The translations under genes and the position numbers were made by a program. Of a DNA stretch of 64,000 nucleotides, positions 1-8,106 are shown piece by piece (the stretch's first letter is position 1; each line of letters opens with the position of its first letter). The DNA is from Bog-532 sp963742875. Its GTDB lineage: Bacteria > Actinomycetota > Actinomycetes > Streptosporangiales > Streptosporangiaceae. The DNA is taken from the NCBI GenBank assembly GCA_963742875.1, contig CAVUNO010000001.1:434001-498000 (forward strand), in the 5' to 3' direction. The notes below the pieces were generated by a model. It saw only the letters and a program-made list of their open reading frames with translations, made no database searches and was not told the DNA's origin.

Positions 1-193
1 CCAGCTCGGCCACGGCCGCACGGCGTTCGGGCAGCCCCAGGTCGGCAAGGTGACGGGGAGGTTTTGCCCGGCCCGGCGAGCCCGGCGGGCCTTGCGACCC
101 GGTGCGCCCGGCGGTAAGCCCCGGCGGCAGGTCGGCCGCGAGGGCGGATGCCGGGGCCACGGCGGGCGATGTGCGTGGGCGACGAGGGGACAC
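1..193 (-). CDS. rlmN: RlmN N-terminus (partial, runs off window start)
   Basis: Only the N-terminal part of a minus-strand frame is present. After a low-complexity Pro/Gly/Ala leader it reads KPPRHLADLGLPERRAAVAEL, which matches the start of actinobacterial RlmN, the radical-SAM enzyme that methylates A2503 of 23S rRNA. The catalytic CxxxCxxC region lies outside the window. Position next to frr-cdsA is also where rlmN is usually found in actinobacteria. A GTG at 193 is the most upstream in-frame start I see; another GTG lies further in, so the start is uncertain. Identification rests on about 20 residues plus synteny. Confidence 0.6.
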   Translation of the reverse strand, partial: MSPRRPRTSPAVAPASALAADLPPGLTAGRTGSQGPPGSPGRAKPPRHLADLGLPERRAAVAEL

Positions 194-318
194 AATGCTT
201 CCGTTCGGCTTCCGTTCGGCGAAAAGGGCGGCGAAATCCCAGGATAGGCGCTGGCCGGAGCCCGGCGGCGACGCTTCGGAGGCGCGGGAGTCCGATGCAG
301 TTAGCGTAAGTTTTAGGT

Positions 319-1419
319 ATGCCGACGTTGCGCCGGGTATCCACGAAGTCGCAGCAGCCGAGAATGCTGCTGGAAAGCGTTAACCCGTATGAGAGCCGCC
401 GGCTGACGGTCGAGTTCGACGGGGTGACGACCGCCGCCTACCTGCACGACGAAACGTCGACCGTGGCGGCGACCTGGGTCGCCAATCACGTGCCCGCCCC
501 GGCCAGCCCGGACCCCAGCCGGATCGAGGCCGGGCAGGCGCCCATCATGCCGTCCGGGCACACGAAACTGCCCGAGGGACGACCGCCGATCGAGCCCGGC
601 ACGCTGGAGCCGCTGTGGTTCGAGGAGGGCGACGGGGTGGCCGTCATGGAGAACGGGAAGCTGCTCGCGGCCATCCCCGGCTGGTCCGACGCCCGGCGCG
701 GAATGCCCGGGTACAGCCGGGACATCCTCGGCCAGACCCCGTTCGGCTGGTCTCTGGACGACGCCATGGAGGGACTGGGCCCACGGGTCGACCGGGCCCG
801 GGCCTACTGGCAGTGGCGGAGCGACGAGCGGTCGTGGGGCGTCTTCCAGCAGGGAGTGCTGGGGCATCTGGAGCGGCTCGGCCCCAGTGGGCACTACTGG
901 GACGCGTCGATGGGCAAGCAGCCGCTGGCGGGCATCTCCGAACGGGCGCCGGACGAGAACCGCCCGTATACCGTGCTGTCCACGGTCGGGATGAGCTGCC
1001 AGCGGATGCCCGTGGTGGAGCGGCTCGTCCAGGATCCCGGCTCGTACGCCCGGATCGAGCTCGCGATGGCGACGACCCTGCCGCCCGCCCTGGCTGCGCG
1101 GGTCTTCCTGTGGCTCGCACCGTACCCGTGGCGCGCGGTCACCTGGTTCGGTCCCGGGCACAGCGTCCGGGGGTACGACGAGCCCGCCACGTTCCCCCTC
1201 GGCGGCTATGAGGCCGTGCTGCTGCTCGACGATCCGGCCGGGCTGCCCGGGCCGACCGCTCCGGACCTGTCCGGTTTCTCCTTCGGCGGGGACCCGGTGC
1301 GCTGGCTGTGGGTGCTGCCGATCTCGGAGGAAGAACGGCTGATCGCCAAGGCGCACGGATCGGCGAGCCTGATCTCCCGGCTCGCCGGGCAGGACCGGAG
1401 CTGGGTCGTCAGCGAGTAA
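319..1419 (+). CDS. Suppressor-of-fused (SUFU) domain protein
   Basis: A 366-residue soluble protein without signal peptide or membrane segments. The last third carries SUFU-like features: a conserved LWVLPISEEER segment followed by KAHGSASLISRL, typical of the C-terminal end of bacterial SUFU-domain proteins. The function of bacterial SUFU proteins is mostly unknown; some act as immunity or partner proteins of polymorphic toxins, but no toxin gene is visible here. It stands alone on the plus strand between minus-strand cdsA and rlmN, interrupting a usually tight cluster. The ATG at 319 is the longest start; an ATG at 364 is an alternative and neither has a clear ribosome-binding site. Confidence 0.6.
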   Translation: MPTLRRVSTKSQQPRMLLESVNPYESRRLTVEFDGVTTAAYLHDETSTVAATWVANHVPAPASPDPSRIEAGQAPIMPSGHTKLPEGRPPIEPGTLEPLWFEEGDGVAVMENGKLLAAIPGWSDARRGMPGYSRDILGQTPFGWSLDDAMEGLGPRVDRARAYWQWRSDERSWGVFQQGVLGHLERLGPSGHYWDASMGKQPLAGISERAPDENRPYTVLSTVGMSCQRMPVVERLVQDPGSYARIELAMATTLPPALAARVFLWLAPYPWRAVTWFGPGHSVRGYDEPATFPLGGYEAVLLLDDPAGLPGPTAPDLSGFSFGGDPVRWLWVLPISEEERLIAKAHGSASLISRLAGQDRSWVVSE

Positions 1420-1509
1420 GGAGGGCGCACTGGTCATGGAGCCGGGCGCCCGGCGGGCCCTCCCGGCTCGGTCGAGCCGGTGGCCGCGCGGGCGCCCGCC
1501 GACCGGTGA

Positions 1510-2424
1510 CTAAGGGTGGGCGGTTACGAAGACCGCCATCAGGAGCCAGGTCACCGGCGCGGTCACCAGGAGGGAGTCGACCCGGTCCAGGACCCCGCCG
1601 TGGCCCGGCAGCACCGAGCCCATGTCCTTGATGTGCAGGTCCCGCTTGATCGCGGACTCGGCCAGGTCGCCCAGGATGGCGGCGGCGGCCGCCCCGGCAC
1701 CGATCAGGATGCCCTGCCAGACGTGCCCATGCAGCAGCACAGGGAGCAGGACGGCGCCCGCCACGAGGCAGAGCAGAACGGAGCCGGTCAGTCCTTCCCA
1801 GGTCTTGCTCGGGCTGATGGTGCGGGCCATCGGGTGCCGGCCCAGCAGGCTGCCGGCGAAATAGCCACCGATGTCACTGCAGACAGTGAGGATCACGAAG
1901 AGCAGAACCCTCCGTGCGCCATCCGCCGGGGCCAGCATGGCCACGATGAACACCGCCAGCAGCGGCACATAGGCGAGCACGAATACGCCGGCCATGACGT
2001 CCCGGAGATAACCGTCCGTCCCGGCGGGAAGGCGCCAGGCGAGGATCATCACCACGGTGAGGACAAGCGACGCGAGGACGGCGCGGTCACTCCACCAGTA
2101 TTCGCAGATCCACATCGCGGTGCCGCCCGCGGCAACCGGGAGAAACGGCGCGTGGATGCCGCGGGAGCCGAGCGAACGGGCCAATTCCCACAGCGCGACA
2201 ACGGCGGCGGCCCCCATGAAGATAAGGAAGGTCGCCTTTACCGTGAACAGCGTGAGTATGACAATACCGCCGAGCAATACGCCCACTCCGGCCGCAACGG
2301 GGAGGTTACGCCCTGACCGCGCGGGCCCAGAGCCCCGCTTCGGGTCCGCTGCCGCGGTCGTGTCCGCCAGGGTGGGCGTTCCCGGATGCGCGGCAGCTGC
2401 GTCCGGCTGGTCGCCGTCGTCCAC
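1510..2424 (-). CDS. cdsA: Phosphatidate cytidylyltransferase CdsA
   Basis: Makes CDP-diacylglycerol from phosphatidic acid and CTP at the membrane. The 304-residue protein has a hydrophilic N-terminus of about 40 residues, then a series of hydrophobic segments. The CDP-alcohol cytidylyltransferase signature lies at residues 256-283 (ESAIKRDLHIKD ... PGHGGVLDRVD). The GTG start directly follows the TAG stop of frr without spacing, indicating translational coupling. This is the normal frr-cdsA pairing of actinobacteria. Confidence 0.95.
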   Translation of the reverse strand: MDDGDQPDAAAAHPGTPTLADTTAAADPKRGSGPARSGRNLPVAAGVGVLLGGIVILTLFTVKATFLIFMGAAAVVALWELARSLGSRGIHAPFLPVAAGGTAMWICEYWWSDRAVLASLVLTVVMILAWRLPAGTDGYLRDVMAGVFVLAYVPLLAVFIVAMLAPADGARRVLLFVILTVCSDIGGYFAGSLLGRHPMARTISPSKTWEGLTGSVLLCLVAGAVLLPVLLHGHVWQGILIGAGAAAAAILGDLAESAIKRDLHIKDMGSVLPGHGGVLDRVDSLLVTAPVTWLLMAVFVTAHP

Positions 2425-2982
2425 CTAGACCTCGAGGAGCTCGGATTCCTTCGTCTTGAGCAGGTCGTCCACCTGATCGACGTAGGTCTTGGTGAGCTCG
2501 TCGAGTTCGTGGCCCGCGCGGCGGCCCTCGTCCTCGCCCGCTTCACCGTTCTTGACGAGCTTGTCGATCGCGTCCTTGCCGTGCCGGCGGATGTTCCTGA
2601 TCGACACGCGGCTCTCCTCGGCCTTGTGCCGGGCGACCTTGATGTACTCCCGGCGGCGTTCCTCGGTCAGCTCGGGGAAGACCACCCGGATCACCGCGCC
2701 GTCGTTGGTGGGGTTGACGCCCAGGTCACTGTCCCGGATGGACCGCTCGATCGCGGCCATTGAGGACTTGTCGTACGGCTGGATGATGACCATGCGTGCC
2801 TCGGGCAAATGGAACGAGGCGAGCTGGTTCAGCGGCGTGGGCGTCCCGTAATACTCGGCCGTGAGCTTGTTGAACATAACCGGATGCGCGCGGCCCGTGC
2901 GGATCACGCCGAACTCTTCCTTGGCGACCGCTACCGCCTTCTGCATCTTCTCCTCCGCATCGAGGAGTATGTCGTCGATCAT
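2425..2982 (-). CDS. frr: Ribosome recycling factor
   Basis: A 185-residue protein of the usual RRF length. It starts MIDDILLDAEEKM and carries the conserved RTGRAHP, YYGTPTPLNQLA and ARHKAEESRVSIRNIRR segments. With EF-G it splits post-termination ribosomes. It lies 109 bases downstream of pyrH on the same strand and abuts cdsA, consistent with a pyrH-frr-cdsA operon. Confidence 0.97.
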   Translation of the reverse strand: MIDDILLDAEEKMQKAVAVAKEEFGVIRTGRAHPVMFNKLTAEYYGTPTPLNQLASFHLPEARMVIIQPYDKSSMAAIERSIRDSDLGVNPTNDGAVIRVVFPELTEERRREYIKVARHKAEESRVSIRNIRRHGKDAIDKLVKNGEAGEDEGRRAGHELDELTKTYVDQVDDLLKTKESELLEV

Positions 2983-3091
2983 TGCGGCTCCTGTGGAGGC
3001 GAGGGTCTTCTAGGAGTTCACGTTATCCAGGTAAGCGCGAGCGTACCCGCCGCAGGGCACGCGCGGTGGCGGCCGCAGGCCGGCGGGCGCG

Positions 3092-3844
3092 TCAGGCGCC
3101 CACGGCACACACAAGCGTGCCGACCTTCTCCCCCCGGATGGCCCGCACCACGTTGCCCCGACCCAGCAGGTCGAACACGACGATCGGCAGGCCATTGTCC
3201 ATGCAGAGGCTCACCGCGGTGGCGTCCATGACCTTAAGACTCCGGCTGAGCACCTCGCCGTAGTCCACCCGGTCGAAGCGGACGGCGGCCGGGTTCTTCC
3301 GTGGGTCAGCGTCGTAGACGCCATCCACGGCGGTGCCCTTGAGCACCGCCTCGGCGCCGATCTCCAGTGCCCGCTGCGCGGCACAGGTGTCGGTCGAGAA
3401 GAAAGGCGCACCGAGCCCGGCGCCGAAGATGACGACCCGGCCCTTCTCCAGGTGCCGGATCGCCTTCCGCGGAATGTAGGGCTCGGCGACCTGGCCCATG
3501 GTGATGGCGGTCTGCACGCGGGTGTCGACGCCCATCTTCTCCAGCACGTCCTGCAGGGCCAGGCAGTTGATCACCGTGCCGAGCATGCCCATGTAGTCGG
3601 CGCGGGCGCGGTCGATGCCGCGCTCCGACAGGGCCGCGCCGCGGAACATGTTCCCGCCGCCGACGACGGCGGCCACCTCGACGCCCTCTTTGACCGCCGA
3701 CACCACTTCGGTCGCAATGTGCGCCACGGCGTCGGGTGAGATGCCGAGCGGCTCGTTGCCGGCGAACGCCTCGCCGGAGAGCTTGAGCACTACCCGTTTC
3801 CAGCGCGGATGCAAGGCCTCGGCCGCTCCGTGCGCGGCGACCAC
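3092..3844 (-). CDS. pyrH: Uridylate kinase PyrH (start revised)
   Basis: Phosphorylates UMP to UDP. Family motifs are present: KRVVLKLSGEAF at the N-terminus, VVGGGNMFRG, GMLGTVINCLALQ, and a C-terminal MDNGLPIVVFDL. The open frame extends upstream to 3988, but that extension crosses a hairpin plus six-T terminator at 3866-3892, so I place translation initiation after it. The GTG at 3844 gives 250 residues, near the family norm; GTG 3865 and TTG 3814 are alternatives. This step feeds all pyrimidine nucleotide synthesis, and frr follows downstream. Confidence 0.92.
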   Translation of the reverse strand: MVAAHGAAEALHPRWKRVVLKLSGEAFAGNEPLGISPDAVAHIATEVVSAVKEGVEVAAVVGGGNMFRGAALSERGIDRARADYMGMLGTVINCLALQDVLEKMGVDTRVQTAITMGQVAEPYIPRKAIRHLEKGRVVIFGAGLGAPFFSTDTCAAQRALEIGAEAVLKGTAVDGVYDADPRKNPAAVRFDRVDYGEVLSRSLKVMDATAVSLCMDNGLPIVVFDLLGRGNVVRAIRGEKVGTLVCAVGA

Positions 3845-3865
3845 GCCCGCGGTCGCCGCGGGCAC

Positions 3866-3892
3866 AAAAAAGGCCCCGGGATCCTTCGGGGC
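3866..3892 (-). terminator. Intrinsic terminator between tsf and pyrH
   Basis: On the minus strand GCCCCG (from 3892) pairs with CGGGGC across an 8-base loop, and the stem is followed by C then TTTTTT. It lies about 200 bases after the tsf stop and before the likely pyrH start. It probably ends or attenuates the rpsB-tsf transcript. Confidence 0.75.
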
Positions 3893-4095
3893 TGGGTCAC
3901 CGATGGCGGCGGACGCCGCCCGGACCGCCGCAGCGGTCGCATCTTCTGCTGGCGTTGTACCGCTCCACATGCCATCCCGCTGCTGCACCGAGTGACCTCC
4001 CTCTGATCCGCCGCCCCGTCTGCCGTGCTCGGTCTGCCGTGCTCGGTCTGCCGTGCTGGCCGGCGGGCAGTGCCCGCCGGCCAGGTTACGCTTGC

Positions 4096-4932
4096 TCAGG
4101 CCTGCCCCACCTGGAAGCGGGCGAAGGCACTCACGGTCACGCCACTTTCGGCGAGAACCTGCTTGATGGTCTTTTTCTGCTCCTTGACGAACGGCTGCTC
4201 GATGAGCACGACGTCCCTGAAGAAGGAGTTCAGCCGGCCGTCCACGATCCGGGGGATCGCGTGGGCGGGCTTACCCTCCTCGCGGGTGATCTGCTCCGCG
4301 ATCCGCCGCTCCTTCTCCACCACGTCGGCGGGGACCTCATCGCGCGTCGCGTACAGCGGCCGCATGGCCGCCACCTGCTGGGCCAGGTCCCTGGCCACCT
4401 CGGCGTCCGGGGTGTCGATCTGGACGAGCACGCCCAGCGTCGGCGGCAGTGCCGCGTCGGAGCGGTGCAGGTAGCTGGCCACGTAGCCGCCCTCGAAACG
4501 GGCGAACCGGCCCAGCTCCAGCTTCTCCTTCAGGGAGGCACTGGCCTCCTCGATGACCTGCTCAGCGGTCTGACCCGGACGGACCTCGGTGCCCAGCAGG
4601 GCCAGCCGGTCGGCCGCGCCGCTGGCCAGCGCCGCCCGCGCGATCTCGCCGGCGACCTGCTGGAAGAGGTCGGTCTTGGCCACGAAGTCAGTCTCGCAGT
4701 TGAGCTCGACCAGTACGCCGGCGTCGGTGCCGGACACCTCGGCCGCCACCAGGCCGTTGGCGGCGGTCCGGGTGGCACGCTTGGTGACGTCCTTGGCGCC
4801 CTTCAGGCGCAGGATCTCAACCGCGTTCTCGATGTTGCCGTCGGCCTCTTCCAGAGCCCGCTTGCAGTCCATCATCCCGGCGCCGGTCTGGTCACGAAGC
4901 CGCTTAACCTCGGCGGCGGTGAAGTTCGCCAT
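4096..4932 (-). CDS. tsf: Elongation factor Ts
   Basis: The nucleotide-exchange factor for EF-Tu; 278 residues from the ATG at 4932 (MANFTAAEVKRLRDQTGAG). The conserved ETDFVAKTDLFQ segment and the GRFARFEGGYVASYLH core are present. An upstream in-frame extension to 5046 is not needed and lacks conserved sequence. It lies 169 bases downstream of rpsB, the standard pairing. Confidence 0.97.
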   Translation of the reverse strand: MANFTAAEVKRLRDQTGAGMMDCKRALEEADGNIENAVEILRLKGAKDVTKRATRTAANGLVAAEVSGTDAGVLVELNCETDFVAKTDLFQQVAGEIARAALASGAADRLALLGTEVRPGQTAEQVIEEASASLKEKLELGRFARFEGGYVASYLHRSDAALPPTLGVLVQIDTPDAEVARDLAQQVAAMRPLYATRDEVPADVVEKERRIAEQITREEGKPAHAIPRIVDGRLNSFFRDVVLIEQPFVKEQKKTIKQVLAESGVTVSAFARFQVGQA

Positions 4933-5101
4933 ATCCCTCGTCTCACTTTCATCCTGTGCACATGTCTGCGTCGCCCGGCCTCGCGGGCCCGGCGGGCCCA
5001 GCGGGCCGGTGAGAACCGCCGCCGCACGTGACCCGCGCCCGGGCATGCGGCGGACCCGGCGCCGTGACGCCGCCGGGTCCCGCCGATTCCCGTACTGATG
5101 C

Positions 5102-6169
5102 CTATTCGGCGCTGTCGTCGCCGGACTCGGACGAGCTGACCGCGCTCACCGGCTCGCCCTGCTCCGCCTGAGTGCCGTTGACCGCGCTGGCGGTCTCGTC
5201 GACGGCGGGGGCCGGGCTGGCCGCCGCGGCGGTGGCTTCGGCCGGGGTGCTCTCCGCTGTGTCGCTCCCGGCGTCGCTCCCGGCGGGGGCACTCTCAGCG
5301 GGGGCCGCCTCCGTTGCGGCACCCTCGGCCGTGGCACCCTCGGCCGTGGCGCCTTCGGGCTGGGTCGCGGTCCGGCTTTCGGCGAGCTCGCGCTCCCACT
5401 CGGCCAGAGGCTCCTCGCTGCCGACCTCGCCGCCGGGCCGGTCGGCCGACGGCTTCTCCTCGCCGCCGGCGGAACCCGCCCGGGCGATCAGGCCGTCGGC
5501 CACGGCGTCGGCGACCACCCTGGTGAGCAGAGCAACACTGCGGATGGCGTCGTCATTCCCCGGAATCGGGTAGTTGACCTCGTCGGGGTCGCAGTTGGTG
5601 TCGAGGATGGCCACCACCGGGATACCCAGCTTGCGGGCCTCGCTGACGGCGATGTGCTCCTTTTTGGTGTCGACCACCCACACCGCGCTCGGGACCCGCG
5701 CCATGTGCCGGATCCCACCGAGCGTGCGGTCGAGCTTGTCGCGCTCGCGACGGAGGTGCAGGAGCTCCCGCTTGGTCATGCCGGAGCCTGACACGTCGCT
5801 GAAGTCGATCTCCTCGAGCTCCTTGAGCCGCTGGAGACGCTTGAAGACGGTGGAGAAGTTGGTCAGCATGCCGCCCAGCCACCGCTGGTTGACGTACGGC
5901 ATCCCCACCCGCCCCGCCTGCTCGGCGATGACTTCCTGGGCCTGCTTCTTGGTACCGACGTACAGGATCGTGCCGCCGTGGGCGACCGTCTCCTTGATGA
6001 ACTCGTAGGCACGGTCGATGTAGTCGAGGGACTGCTGGAGGTCGATGATGTAGATGCCGTTGCGCTCGGTGAAGATGTAGCGCTTCATCTTCGGGTTCCA
6101 GCGGCGAGTCTGGTGCCCGAAGTGAACGCCGCTCTCCAGGAGCTGCTTCATGGTGACGACCGGAGCCAT
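5102..6169 (-). CDS. rpsB: 30S ribosomal protein S2
   Basis: A 355-residue S2. The first ~250 residues hold the conserved core (MKQLLESGVHFGHQTRRWNP, YVGTKKQAQE, HIAVSEARKLGIP, DTNCDPDEVNYPIPGNDDA). After that comes a ~100-residue acidic Ala/Glu/Ser/Thr-rich tail, longer than in most S2 proteins, as seen in several actinobacteria. The tail contains a small EGATA repeat. The ATG at 6169 (MAPVVTMKQ) is chosen over the longer frame to 6301 because homology begins there. Confidence 0.96.
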   Translation of the reverse strand: MAPVVTMKQLLESGVHFGHQTRRWNPKMKRYIFTERNGIYIIDLQQSLDYIDRAYEFIKETVAHGGTILYVGTKKQAQEVIAEQAGRVGMPYVNQRWLGGMLTNFSTVFKRLQRLKELEEIDFSDVSGSGMTKRELLHLRRERDKLDRTLGGIRHMARVPSAVWVVDTKKEHIAVSEARKLGIPVVAILDTNCDPDEVNYPIPGNDDAIRSVALLTRVVADAVADGLIARAGSAGGEEKPSADRPGGEVGSEEPLAEWERELAESRTATQPEGATAEGATAEGAATEAAPAESAPAGSDAGSDTAESTPAEATAAAASPAPAVDETASAVNGTQAEQGEPVSAVSSSESGDDSAE

Positions 6170-6432
6170 GCCGGAGGTCCTTTCGCTCCCGCGCCACGCC
6201 GCGAAGGCGCTGACGCTACTCGGTTTGCTTCCTGGCACCCGTACGCACCTGCGGCGGGCCTGGTCAGGCTTGACCGGTCCCACGGACCGAGCGGTGCGCA
6301 CCAGCGGGAACCTCGGGGCTCCCGGATGGCTTGCGGGCGCGCGAACTTTTGTCCGCCGGACGGACGCGACCCGCGCGTTCGTCTGACGGCCTGCCCAAGT
6401 CTACGTGTCTTCTCAGCTAACCTGCCGCCCGA
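6170..6432. other. rpsB upstream region, no gene seen
   Basis: GC-rich upstream region of rpsB. No coding frame with family resemblance was recognised. It presumably contains the rpsB promoter and leader but I could not assign boxes. Confidence 0.4.
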
Positions 6433-6612
6433 TTACCGTGCGGGGTGCCCGGGTTGCCGGGCCAGCGGAACGAGGTTGACTTCTCCCCGCCACCGGGCGT
6501 GCCGCCAAGCCAGGGTCCGGTTCCACCCGACGCGGACGCAGCCGAACGTGCGGTTCAGCACGCTGGCCTGCTCCGGTGCGGGGTAGGCCCGGCACTTGCA
6601 TGCCGTCCGCAC
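6433..6612 (-). pseudogene. TnpB N-terminal remnant (IS605-like copy A)
   Basis: The minus-strand translation contains CRAYPAPEQASVLNRTFGC followed by VRVGWNRTLAWRHARWRGEV. This is the N-terminal helix region of TnpB/IS1341-type proteins (compare the family pattern YPTPEQ...L...FGC.R...N..L). The frame ends after about 55 residues and no RuvC-like domain follows, so the gene is truncated. It lies about 30 bases downstream, in its own direction, of the left-end-like palindrome at 6644-6729, which identifies that palindrome as the element's left end. Confidence 0.65.
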
Positions 6613-6643
6613 AGCAATCAAGCTTCTCCGATCGCACCATTTC

Positions 6644-6729
6644 GGATAAGCGCGACACGCGGAAGGGGGAAGCGGCGTTTCCTCCCCGGCCCGAAGTCCG
6701 GGGTTTCCACGCCGCAATTCTGATGAGCG
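6644..6729 (-). mobile_element. IS605-like left end, copy A, abutting a start codon
   Basis: An 86-base segment shared with 45432-45519 at roughly nine differences by eye. In element orientation it begins CGCTCAT, then contains an imperfect palindrome: outer arms GCGGCGT/ACGCCGC, inner arms CCCCGG/CCGGGG around ACTTCGGG. Such subterminal hairpins are typical of IS200/IS605 ends. CGCTCAT read on the other strand is ATGAGCG, the start of the flavoprotein gene at 6723, so the insertion boundary lies exactly at a start codon. Confidence 0.65.
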
Positions 6730-8106
6730 GACAGCCGGCCAACTGGGCCCGCAATGTGGTGTTCGGCGCCAAGGACCTCCGTGCGCCGTCCAGCGTCACA
6801 GAACTCCAGGAAATCGTCCGCGGCGGCGACCAGGTTCGCGCGCTCGGCAGCGGCCATTCGTTCAACCGGATCGCCGACACCACCGGGGTGCTCGTCTCCA
6901 CGTCCAGCCTGCCGCCCGTGATCGAGATTCTCCCCGGCGGGTCCACCGTCAAGGTGGCGGGCGGGGTGCGGTACGGGGAGCTGGCCCAGCAGCTGGACCG
7001 GGCCAGGCTTCGCGCTGCGCAATCTCGGATCCCTGCCGCATATTTCGGTCGCCGGGGCGTGTGCCACCGGAACGCACGGCTCCGGGGACGCCAACCAGAG
7101 CCTGGCCGCGTCCGTGATCGCACTGGAGATGGTCACCGCCGACGGTGAGCTGGCCCGGCTGGAGCGCGGCAGTGCGGAGTTCACGGGCGCGATAGCCGCG
7201 CTCGGCGGCCTCGGCATCGTGACGACGATGGAACTGGAGATCGTCCCGGCATTCGAGGTCAGGCAATTCGTCTACGAGGACATCCCCGCTCCGGCGGTGG
7301 TGGCCCACTTCGAGGAGATCTTCTCCAGCGCTTACAGCGTCAGCGTTTTCACCGACTGGCGCGGCGGATCCGGCAATCGGGTGTGGCAGAAGCAGCGCGC
7401 CGGGGTCCCAGGGCCCGCAGAGCCGGGGGCGGCGGGCTCAGGATCGGGCGGGTCAGGATCGGCGGTGCCCGGGTCGGCGGGCAGCGGTCAGCCGTCGTGG
7501 CTGGGCGGCCGGCTGGCCGACGGCCCGCGCCACCCGGTCCCCGGTATGGCCGCCGAGAACGCCACCGAGCAGTTGGGCGTGCCCGGACCGTGGCACGAGC
7601 GGCTGCCGCACTTTCGCCTAGCCTTCACCCCCAGCAGCGGGAAGGAACTCCAGTCCGAATACCTGATTCCCCGCGAGTTCGGCGTTGCGGCCATCGAGGC
7701 GCTGAGCCGCATCGGCGATCGCATCGCGCCGGTTCTCCAGATCAGCGAGATCCGCACGATCGCCGCCGACGACCTGTGGATGAGCATGGCGTTCGTGCGC
7801 GCCGCGGTCGGCTTTCACTTCACCTGGATCCAGGACGACGCCGCCGTCACGCCCGTCGTGTCCTCGATCGAGGAGGCGCTGGCCCCCTTCGCCGCCCGGC
7901 CGCACTGGGGCAAGGTGTTCGGCACGCCGCCGGAGACGGTGCGCGGCCTGTACCCGCGGTGGCAGGACTTCGCGACCCTGCTGCGGCGGTACGACCCGGC
8001 CGGGAAGTTCCGCAACGAGTTCATGGACCGGTACTTCCCGCGGGCGCCTGAGCTTGGCGGCCCTGGATTTACGCGCGGGGGTGGGCCTGGCGGTAGCTGG
8101 CTTTGA
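6723..8106 (+). pseudogene. Alditol/gulonolactone-oxidase-type FAD protein, frameshifted
   Basis: The first part (from MSGQPANWARNVVFG) is the FAD-binding half of a VAO-family oxidase, with VRALGSGHSFNRIADT. The frame is lost at about 7005, where one extra base sits between GCC and GGC. In the next frame the protein continues with SLPHISVAGACATGTHGSG and later the C-terminal ALO domain ending KFRNEFMDRYF. A Gly/Ser/Pro-rich insertion lies at about 7405-7500. Such enzymes oxidise polyols or aldonolactones with O2. The upstream region is replaced by an IS605-like end and no Shine-Dalgarno precedes the ATG. Either a real pseudogene or a sequencing error. The 3' end overlaps convergent xerC. Confidence 0.75.
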
